Source: Brachionus manjavacas (Eukaryota > Rotifera > Eurotatoria > Ploima > Brachionidae). Taken from it: 64,000 nt of DNA. The first letter of the stretch is position 1, and every line of letters begins with the position of its first letter. The notes beneath the pieces were generated by a model that saw only the letters and a program-made list of their open reading frames with translations, searched no databases and was not told the DNA's origin. Shown here one piece after another: positions 1 to 11,300 of the stretch. Location of the stretch: the NCBI GenBank assembly GCA_019054805.1, contig JAHQIY010000003.1, positions 8,680,001 through 8,744,000 of the forward strand. The letters are read 5' to 3'. The translations under genes and the position numbers were made by a program.

Positions 1-3000
1 TAATGCCAAAAACACCTAGATATCAGCCAACAAATTTCAATGACGTTAAATCCCAAATCAGTCCAAAAGACCTAAAAACTCCAATTTTAGAAGAAGCTTT
101 GGCAAGTCGTTTAAACAATTTTCTACCACTATGCCAGTCATCTGTCAATGTACGCTCAAATGATCTGAATGAGACTGAAAATTTTTTCCAAACCAAAAAT
201 CAAACCAAGAGATTTCCCGAAGCTGATCCAAATGAAAAAGAGCTTATCGAAAATGAATCAAAGAAACCATTAGTTGTCTTAGAAAATGAAAACGTAAATA
301 CTTTCGAGTCTGAATCAATACTTTCGAGTCTGAATGTTCAATTCAAGTAGATCAATCATCTAACGAAATTGGTCAGCAAACTGCCAGTCAAAACAGCATT
401 GAAGAAAATTTTAAATGAACAAGAAGATAAATAAATCAACTTTAAGAACAAAACCTCTTAACAAAACAAGGTTAGTAATTACACACTGGAATTTCTCAAT
501 TACCTAGTAGAGTTCATCTCTTAGCCAATTTTTTAGCTCAAAAATGTCCCGCCATTGCTTTGCTCAATGAACTAAAGATAGATTTAAGTGAGGCAAATAT
601 TTATCTTGATTTTCACAATTATCAATTCATAACAAAACCACGTAACAAGTATGGAGGAGGAATAGCTATTTTAATTTAAGAAGGAATTGAATTTATACAG
701 GATTTCTCTTATGAGGAATTCAATTCCGAACTCCTTTGTATAAAAATGAACTTAGGAAAGGATAATGAATTGTTTATATTCAGTCTTTATAATCCACCCA
801 ATGTGCTTCTGAACTTTGAGTTTTTTAAAACAGTTAATAAAAAATGTAGAAACTACATTTTAGGTGGTGACCTTAACGCCATAACAAAGAAAATAGGATG
901 CGTGAAGAAAATGAAATTGGCATAATGTTGGAAAGAATAATCAATGAGTTAGACTTCTCAGTAATCAATGATAAGCGTCCTACTTTCAATATTTTTAATA
1001 GAAATTACTTTGAAATTCTTGATCTTTTTTTAGTTTGATCTTCATTAATTGACAAAATTACTGACTTTTGTGTCCTAAATAGTCAAGACATGACAAGTGA
1101 CCATTTCCCAATCGAAGCATCGATTTCTATGGGCTATCAATTAGAAAAAAAATCAGCAGCTAAAAAGTTTAACTATAAGATAGCAAATTGGCAATTATTC
1201 AGCGAGATTTTAAATTCTCAAATAGTGAATATCACTGAAAGTTCCCTCACATTAGATCAACTAAATGATGAATTACAGAAAAATTATTTCTACTTCACTT
1301 AAAAGCATTCCTTATAATTCTCAGAAAATCTACAAAACCATTCTTCCCCCGAACATTGTTATTCTGATAAAAGAACGCAGGAAAGTAAGAAGAAACTTTC
1401 AAAAAACTCGCTGGTAAAATTCTCAAGAAAAAATTTAATCAACTTCCATTTGAGTTAAAGGCCTCTTTAAAAAAATTCTGGAATCAAAATTGGTTTGATT
1501 TCATTGAGAAAATGGGAAAAAACCCACTGACAACTAGACCATTCTGGAAAAAAATAAATAAATTTAGATCAAAAAAAGGATCAAATTTAATCCCAAATTT
1601 GTTTTTAAATGACAAGGAATTCGAAACTAATGAAGAAAAGGGAAAATGCTTTGGAGAACTCCTATCTTCAACATTTAGTCCTAATTCTGATTTAATATAT
1701 CTTGATAAAGATTTCGAAATACTTAATTCTAACTCTGAATTCCTTAGAAATTATGATCAGTCTAATTTTAATAATCCAATTTGCTTAAATGAATTAATTA
1801 TGGCTTTAAAAAGATTGAAAAATAAAGCGGCATCAGGACCTGACCAAATTCATAATTTAATGTTAAAAAAACTTACCTAGAAATTCATTATTAGAAATAA
1901 TAGAACTTTTTAATTTATCTCTTCGAGAAGGTAGAGTCCCTAAAGCATGGAAAACATCGAATATTACTATGATTCAAAAAAAAGCTTCCTCTTTACAAGA
2001 TCCTTTAAATTGTAGACCAATTAGTATAACGAGTTGTCTAGGAAAGCTCCTGGAACGCATCGTATTTTCAAGATTATACAATTATTTGGAAAAAAATTCA
2101 CTCCTTATCCAAGAGCAATCTGGATTTAGGAAACACCGGCGAACATCAGATAATCTATTCTTTTTAATTCAAAAAATTGTGGAATCATTTAATAGAAAAA
2201 AAGAGTTTGCAGCCTTTTTTTTGATATTTCTAAAGCCTTTGACAGGATTTGGCATGAAGGTCTCCTTTTTAAATTGATTAAAATGAATCCACCTCATTAC
2301 TTGACTAACTGGATTAGATCCTTTTTAGATAGTAGGACATTTAAGGTAAATGTGAATGGTCATCTGAGCGAAGAATATAAAATAACTGCAGGTTTTCCTC
2401 AAGGCTCAGTAATTAGTCCTCTTTTATTTAGTATATATATTAATGACATCCCAAAAAGAAACAAAACAAATAATGAATACTCTCTGCTTTTCGCAGATGA
2501 TATAGTTACATTCTTCATTTATAACAAAAAAGGGAACCTAGAAAATAAGATTAATAAATACACCAACGAACTAGAACAATGGCTTATTAAATGGAAAATG
2601 AAGATAGCAGTTGAAAAGTAGTCTTTTCTAGGTACAAAATAGAGAGTGATAATCTAAACTTAAAAATTTATGGAAACAGAATAATGAACCAAAAAGAAAT
2701 CAAGTTTCTTGGTATAAAATTTGATTCTAAATTAAATTTTAATATATTAGTAGACGAAATTAAAGAACGCTGCAACAAAAGGCTAAATATTATTAAGATA
2801 TTGTCAAATAAAAAATGGGGTCTCACTAAAAACACACAAGGAAATTTATATAAATCTTTAGTCGGATCGATTTTAGACTATTCTTTTCCTTGCTTGAATA
2901 ATATCAAAAAATAATATCAAAAAACTACAAGCAATTCAGAATTCAGCAGTAAGATCTATCCTTAAATTAAAATATGATACTCCCTCCACCATCGTGCATC

Positions 3001-3410
3001 ATGAAGCTTTTAATAAACTAAAATTACTAACAGTCTCGAATCGTCTTTTTGAGTTGAGCGAGAAATATGTTGGGACAGGACTGAGTCATTCTATTCCATT
3101 GGTTGAAAGACTGGTGAAAGAATACAAAGAAGGTTTCGAATCAAGATATATTGAATACCCAACTCCATTGTGTAATTGCTACCTTACTATTTCTTCTTTT
3201 TTAACAATCTTTTCCAATTTAAATCTTTTCAACTTTCATTTTTTTAGCTTATATACTCTATTTTGATTCTTTCTATTTTTTTTTTATCTAATTTTATTAA
3301 CTTTAATTTAATTTTAATTTTATTTTATTTTTTTATTTTTAACTTATTCTGAAGGAGCTCTAGCTCGGTACAGAAAACAAATAAACAAATAATAATAAAT
3401 TAATATTGAA
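1..3410 (+). mobile_element. Broken non-LTR retrotransposon (family A), 5' end outside window
   Basis: An open stretch at 3-350 may be the end of a first ORF. It is followed from about 480 by an endonuclease-like region (motifs GGGIAIL near 650 and GGDLNA near 865). A reverse transcriptase then runs from about 1800 to 2900, with RPISITSCLGKLLERI (about 2011-2060), EQSGFRKHRRTSDNL, GFPQGSVISPLLFSIYINDI and the catalytic FADD box (about 2490). In-frame stops and frameshifts break the reading frame at several places, so the copy is dead. The 3' tail carries the signature GAAGGAGCTCTAGCTCGGTA near 3351, followed by A/T-rich repeats. The motif set suggests a Jockey- or CR1-related clade, but the clade is not certain. 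Other partial copies occur near 45, 46-48 and 58 kb. Confidence 0.9.
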
Positions 3411-4905
3411 TAATTAACCTTTATTACAGTCTTTTTTCTTTTTTGAGAGACTATCACATTAAAAATCTTAAAGTTTTTCATAAAATCATCCATCTTTACC
3501 TATTTTATGGTATTGGATTACAAGTTCACGTAAGTTTTGTTGCTTTGGACGTCCAATTATAAAAATAATAATATTTAACCCTATTCTATCCTAGTGGATA
3601 ATAGGCTCTAATATTGAATATAAGAAAATTAAAAATTTAATATTTAAATAAATTATTTGTAAAAAAATTGTAAAAAATTAATATTACCTTTATATTAAAT
3701 TGATAAAAATTCATCTATGAAAGGGATCAAACCCTAAATTTAAAAAAACTCGAATAAAGACTTTAAAATCAAAAGAAAAGGGATATTTGTATCTTTGATC
3801 AATCAGCCTAGTTAAGAAAACATAGTTTTTCAGTGTACATTATTTCTTCTGCTAGTTTTTTTTTTTTTTCTGCTAGAAAATTTTATGCTAGCTAATATAA
3901 TGATAGAAATTATCTTCTTCTGCTGGAATTTTTTCTCACCTGCTTGTAAAATTATATTTATGAAAGCAAAAATAAAAGTAATAAGATTTTATTCATTTTA
4001 AGTTTGAAAAGAAGAAAAAATAAATTGAGCCTAGTACCGACAAAAAAAATAAAAGTTTCATATGTAAATATCAAATTTAATTTTTTCGCTGTCTTTTCGA
4101 TTATCTGACAGAACTATTTTCTATTTTTCTCTTTTAAGTTGAAGAACCACAAGGTCTGTTACGGCGTTTTGGACCATTTGAAGATTTTTGTGCATCAGCC
4201 TGATAATTTTGATCAATATTTAAATCATTGTTCATCCAATTGTAAAGGATTTGATGAGTTTTCACTATTTATAACATTGGATAAATCGTACTCTTGAAAC
4301 GAATTTTCCAAAGGAGTAGCTTATTGTTGTTGCTGTTGCTATCAAGTGTTATGTAATTCAAATTGTCGATTAATATTAGTTGGTTTTTCTCTTTTATTTA
4401 CTGTCAAAATTAGCTAGCATGAATTAATTTTTTAGGAAGCATAAAAAAATTTAGCAATCATTAATTCATTTTTTTACTAGCAATTAAATAAAATTTGCAA
4501 GCAGAAGAAAAAAATTACTAGCTGAAAGAAATAGATCTCTTGTAGAGTTATTTGCAAAAAAAGAGCTGGTAACATGTCAGACCATTTGAAAACAAATCGA
4601 GAATTTTTGAAATGTTACTTAGAGTTACTCAATTGTCTAAAACTTTAATTTTTTTTTTTAAATATAAAAGATTTTTATTAGTAATTATATTATTTGGATT
4701 TATTAGCCTAAGAAACAAAATAATTCATTTTAATTCTAAATTTTCAATTAAAGCATTAAAGAGTTTATTTAAAACAAATTTTTTAGTTTAAAGTGAATTT
4801 AAAATTTGAAAAATTGTAATTAAAGCAGTTCGTTGTTCGGTATACACCGAAATATATAAAAATTTAACTCGTGGGGTTGTGAAGTTCATTTCAATTCGAT
4901 CGTTT
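3411..4905. other. AT-rich intergenic stretch
   Basis: No gene can be supported. The only coding-like piece is on the minus strand at about 4140-4380. There a short open reading (ending with residues GPKRRNRPCGSST and a stop near 4136) lies next to a glutamine/asparagine-like triplet run. It is disrupted by frame changes and could be a remnant of a gene or chance. Confidence 0.4.
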
Positions 4906-4910
4906 CAATT

Positions 4911-5205
4911 CAGAAAAATTTGAATTACTTTTTTACTAAAAGAGATGATTTAGTTCTGTAAAATGCCATCAGCAAATTTGTTTAATGCAGCAAAATAAGT
5001 CTGCGAAAACTCTGCAAAGAAATCGCACACTTGATCGGGATACTTTTTAATGGCGTGCAAAATAAAGAAAATTGCAGAGTATTTTGCAGACTTATTTTAC
5101 TGCATTAAGCAAATTTGCTTTTAATCAAGCATTTTACAAAAATAAATTATCTCTTTTAGTAAAAAAGTCATTCAAGTTATTCAAGAATTTTCTGAGCAGC
5201 CAATT
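4911..5205. repeat. Inverted repeat (foldback or MITE-like element)
   Basis: Two arms of about 100 bases face each other around a short spacer (about 5020-5065). The left arm contains TTACTTTTTTACTAAAAGAG near 4924 and AATGCAGCAAAATAAGTCTG near 4984. The right arm (about 5070-5180) contains their reverse complements with scattered mismatches. The arms lie just downstream of the 3' end of gene A. No coding capacity was seen. Confidence 0.7.
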
Positions 5206-5300
5206 CAAAAAGAAATCAGAATTTTTAAAAGAATTTTTAATACTTAAAAATAATAAGCTTAACTTTTGAAAATCAATTTATTTAAAATTTAAATAAAAAA

Positions 5301-8300
5301 TCAGCATTCTTGATTGTAACTCAAAACTTTGTACTGTTTTAAATTCGGATTGCTTTTAAATGAAAAGCCAGGAGTAAGGTTGCATAAGCCACATATTGTT
5401 TTCTCACATGACTGAAATTTCAGCATTTGATCTCCATCAAAATAAATGGTAAACATATTAGTTTCCATAATTATATACACATCTGTTTTATTAATGCGCA
5501 CTGTCTCACTTAAATAAGGGATAGTCTCAACTACACCATTAACCTATTGATTTAAAATTTTACTTTAAATTCAAGAAAAAAGAAAAATTACCTTTAAATT
5601 TTTGGATATTTGGTAAATATTTTGGTTTAGCAAAACAGCAACAGTTTTCATAAAAACCGACTTATTGTTTTTATTTCTGTTTTCGTGGTTGATTAAAATC
5701 AAATAGCTTAAAATATCATTGTGACCACAAAAATCAGTTGCCAAAACATAAGGACATGAATTATCAATCATAAATTTGTAACCATTCTTTAAACAGTAAA
5801 TAAGTTATTGTTTCGAAAATAAATTTTTTTTACTAAATCCGTGTAATGAGGATCTCCAAAGCCATAACTTTTAATTAATTTGATGATGTTTTTTTTTAAT
5901 AACCGTGAATTAAAGTCTTACCAAAAATTTGTGCCTAAAAAATTAATTAGTTCTATATTCAATTAAATCAGTTAGAAGTTACTTTCACAAGGCTTCAAGT
6001 CTGAATCTGAATCATTTTTAAATAATATGCTCTTGTTATTTTTTATTTCAATTATTGATTCGTCTAAGCAATAAGTAGATGTTTTAAAAAATTAAAAATT
6101 AATTTTTTTTCCTTTAAATTAACCTTCTTCATAAAATACATCAAAATCAAATCGATCCAAAGTGGATAAATTTTCAGAATTGTTCACTCTGGTTGTTCTA
6201 CTAGTTGTCAGTACAGATCTTTCATGTGCTTGAATTTAAAATTTTTTTTAAATTTAATAAAATATTTTAAATGTAACGATACTTAAACCATCCTCTGTTT
6301 TATTGCTGCAGAAAAATCCATCTCCAGTGTAGCCATTTTTGCAAACACATTTAGGTTCGCCTTCAATTCCACTCATACATACTGCGAACATTGAGCATGG
6401 CTGAAGTATGTCAGTCAATGCTTCAAAACCATTTTGTTCGCAATAAAATTGTTCGTCACATTTATCTAATTTAGTCACTTCATTCACCTTTATAAATAAA
6501 TGTTTATATACCGAACCTTATTCTTAATAACTTTCTTCTCACAGATAAAAAGGAAGATCCATCAGGTAATATACAACCACATTTATCATAGGGAACACAT
6601 TGATCTTTTGAATCCAGGACAAAACCATCTTGACAAAAACATCCTTCAGTTAACTTTGTCACACCACAATCAATTTCACCAAGAGGATCTAGACATGTTT
6701 TTGGACATTCGTTTCGAACCCCATATATTTGATTTAATTCACAAGATTTTGCTTGAAAAAAAATTCAATAAATAAAAAAAATTTACTTGTTTTTCTGATT
6801 TAGTACTGCAATTGGTATGTAATCTCCACTGAATCGATGAGTCATAATCTAAGCAAATATCTGCCAGCTTTTCATATGCATCACATTTTAATTCCATTAG
6901 AAAATTAAATTCATCTCCATTGTTACACAAGTCAAAAACACATCCAGAATAGATTGAATCAACTAAAATTGGATCAAGTTTTTGAAGACATTTTGACCAT
7001 AACTCGGTTTTATTTTTTAATAAACCACACCACTTTTCACTTTTAAATGTTTCTTCGTTGATGCAGTTTGGTGAGCGAGGTTCTGGTCCAGGATCATTAT
7101 TTGGATTACATCTTTTAAAATTCAAAAAACAATTCAAATAAATTTTATAAAAATATTTACATTCTAAGATTTAATGGGTCATCTTTAGAATTGTCTAAAA
7201 CTCGCCAATTACTGCCCCAAACAAATAACGAATTGTTATAAAATTTACCATCTGAATTAACCAAACTATTGGTTTTATCCACAAAATCATTTGACACCAA
7301 GCCTAAAATTTTAGTAAAAAAAATTTTGAATTTTTCTGCAAATATCTTTTAATTTACCATCGCCATTTCCACAAAGACCACACACATGTTTAGCGTATGT
7401 ATCACATAAAATAACATCAACTTTGTGATTTCCGTTCCAAGTGACAGTCAAGCCGAATGTGGTGCTAAAGACAAGATTGGCACCTGACACATATATTCTC
7501 ACTCCATTGATATTGTCAACATAATTATTTGGTCTGATAATTCCATTTATGGTGTATTTGTGTCTGTTTCCACTTTTCTTCAACAGTCTGAATTGTTGAT
7601 TAAACACATTTATTTCAACATAAGCAACGTAAGCTACATTTTCTCTTCCATTTCTTGTTTCTTGTTTTTGGTGAATGCTGAATGGAATCATTCCTTCAGG
7701 CTAAAAAGAATTACATAAAAAATTCAAAAGGTTTTAAATTCAATAGGTTTGTCAGGAAAACAAATGAGAATATTTAAGACCATTTTAAAAAATCATAGTG
7801 TTAGGTTTGTAAAGGTAACATCCTTAGATAAAGAATGATATTAGAAAATATAATTTTATTGACTAATTTTTTTTCAGTCAGAACCTCGTTTCAGTTTTTT
7901 TGCTCATTTTAAAAATTTATTTTACAAAAAAGGCGCAGAAATCTCTTTTATTCTTTTCAATTGTCACGATAATATCATTTTTTATCTTTCTAAAATTTTT
8001 ATCCTTTATGTACCAAAAAATAATAGATACTCATTATAAAAATAATATTGAAAAAAACTCAATTTTAACTGCTTGAAAATTAATTAAGTCAAAAGCAAAA
8101 TCTTAATGTTTAAAAAGCTCTAAAAATTTAGCTTTTCAAAATTTGGTGAAAAAATTATATCATAATTTTGAAAATAATTTTGATGTCAAAAAAGATTTTT
8201 TATTTGAAAAGAATTTTTTTAATCGAAAAAGTTGCTTATTTAAAAAAGTTACTTTAATTGCATTGCATTTTTATAGAGTAAATTTATTTTAGTGATAAAA

Positions 8301-11300
8301 AAGTGATTTTAGTTACAAAAACAATTTCGAGATTAAAAATTTGTGTAGAAAGCCTGACACTTTTAAAACGTCAAAATTCACAAGTAAAAATTAAAAATGT
8401 AATTCCTTTAATTAATAGTAATTGTAGCAATTTTTTTAAAATTTTTTCAATGTATCTTGATGATATATATATGTTCTAAAAATAGTTTTTTATTGATTTG
8501 TTCTTTAAAAAAAACTTCTACAATTTAAATCACTAGACCAACCTGTTTCGTTTAAATTTAAAACAAAAAATGAAATAAATATTTTTATGTAAAATAAACA
8601 AGGATTGGTGTTGCAAATTTAAAAAAAATGAATATTCTTAAATATATGAAATAAGTGATTAGATTCATTGATTTACAGTTTATTTTCAAAGTCGGCTCAT
8701 GCCGCATCAAAAGCTAACCAAATTCTAGGAATGCTAAAAAATACATTCGTGTCTAGGGATGTGGAAATATGGGCCTCACTATATCGCACCTATATTCGTC
8801 CGCATCTGGAGTTTTCAGTGTCCGCCTGGAACCCGTATCTTAGAAGAGATATCAACACTCTTGAAAAAGTCGAGAGAAGAGTAACAAGAGTCCCCACTGC
8901 TTTGAAAGGTATGGAGTACAAAAGCAGACTTGAGAGAATGGGTCTCACATCTCTGGAGACTAGACGGCAACGTAGTGACTTAATCCAACTTTTAAAAGTC
9001 AACAAGTGCAAAGACAACATAACGTAGTAAAACAAGCTTAATTGGTCAGCTCCGAGAGGCACGAAGAGAAGTCAGCTAAGGCGTGAGATCGTGGCATCTT
9101 GTCAGCAAAGACACAACTTCTTCATCAATCGGATAGCAAATGTATGGAACGGACTACCTAACGAAGTAGTCACAATTGAGACGGTAGACTCCTTTAAAAA
9201 AAAATACGATCAACATCAACTAAGACGAGCGCTATGAGGGACATCCCTGCGAGTTATCTCGCTTTGTGGTCTTATTACTACTACTTCTACTTCTATTTTA
9301 TTTTCTACAAATCAAAAAACAAAATTGTACAAGATTTTTAACAAAATTAAAGGTTCAGTCATTTTATTAGCTTCAAAATTAATCAAAATATAATTTTGGA
9401 GAATTAGCTAAACAGGACAAAGAATAACAGAAGTTTTTAAAATAATGCAGACTGGTGTGTTGTTTGACAAGGAAAAATAGAAATTAATTTAAAAAAGGAA
9501 TTACGTCGATGTTTTTTTTCGATTACTTCTCACTAAACCTGTGCGTAAGAAATATTTTGAATATCTAGATATATCTCTTCGACAATACAAGTTTTATTGC
9601 CTATAAGCATTAAATTTAACAAGAAAACATCAATTTTACCTGAGTCATTCTTGAATCTTACCGTCATTTAAAGATAAAATGCATAATATTTTTCAAAAAT
9701 TTAAAAATATTTATACTAGTAACTATTACGGTATTACCGTATTTAGCAGCCTCATAAATCAGAACACGACTTGGGCACATTCTTTGGTGTGTTAAAATAT
9801 TATTTACTAACGTAATGAAAGACAATTAATTTAATAAATGTCTCTTATAATTATTTAATATTTTCATTAATTTTTTATCCGCATCTTCATTTATAAATCA
9901 CGCATTTTATCATTTAGAGATCGATTTTTGTCAGGCTTGAAAAATTAGCGATAACTAATAGCAATAAATGAATGATAGTTATTTTCGAAAAATCTCCAAA
10001 TTTTGCTTTCGGTTCCTTATTGATAGAATTAACCAATTGTGTGATGAACTTATCGATAAGGCAAAATCGGTAACTTATTGAAAAATCTTGCGAAAATGTT
10101 ACTTGAGATACTAGAAAAAGGGTTGTTCTCAAAAGGTTGTCCTTAAAAGATAAAGCGAATAAATATCAGTTTTATTTAAGAGAATTTTATTTTTTTTTTG
10201 ATTGTTAATGTCTTTTAGTTTAGATTTCTTTTTTTATTTTTCGACTCAGTATCAGCTTTATCTTAATGAAAGAAGCAGATATTTATTAAAATCAAAAAAA
10301 ACGAAAATTTTAAAACTATCAAAAACTAATTTATTTTGAAATTTAAATTATTTAAATTATCATCATGATTTAAAAGAAAAAAATTTTTGAAAAAGAAATA
10401 AAAATTATTTTGTATGTTTACGTTTACTGTAAAAATAAGCAATGCTGATAAGAAATACTTTCATTTATGAAAGTACTTTGATTTACGAAGAATTGATTAT
10501 TAAATATGAAATTTGTCGAAAAAAAAAAAGAATTTAAATTTAGTTGTGAAAAAATTTCCTGAAAAATAAAAATTATCTTAAAAAAGGAATTTAAAAAATT
10601 GATTACTTAAGATGTAAATATTTTAAAGAATAGATTTTTTTTTCAAATAAAAAATCAGAATTAAATTTTAAATTAGAAAACCTTAATCTATTAAATTTAA
10701 AAATTAATTTTGAAATTGATTTTTGATTCGATTTTAAGAAAAATAAAATATAATAAAATATACTAGTATTCGACTGAAACATTTTGTTGTGACTAGTTCA
10801 TATTTACATTTTCCCATAAAATCAAATTTGGCGTTGTCAAAAGTTGTACAATGTGGGTCTCCCCAGCATCTAAAATTAATTTTTATATCTACAATCAAAA
10901 ATTTTTTTAAATACCCGCAGGTCAAAGTCTTGCAGCATCTAACTTTTGCATCGCCGCTAGTACCAGTTGGACACGAACATTCTGGAAAGCCATTTTCATT
11001 TCGACAAATAGCACCGAAACCACATGGGTTGCCTAAACACGGATCAGGCAAAGGCGGCCTTGGAACACATCTGTACTTGATTTGTAGGTATTTATCGACA
11101 TTGGGACAAATTATTCCCATTTTCTCAGCTAGTACTTCCATTTTGCAACTTCTTTTGCCATTACAGTAATCCGCAACCACATTTAGTACATTCAAAGGAT
11201 TACATAGTTCCAAAGTCATATTAATTGATTGACATTTAACAAAGTTGGATCTTCCATATTCAGCGCTGTCAATGGAAATTATTTGATCAGCTGGACATTG

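Noticed and set aside
10789-11169. Plus-strand open frame opposite the lectin exon of gene A
   Set aside because: The minus strand has the SUEL and EGF cysteine pattern and proper splice sites.
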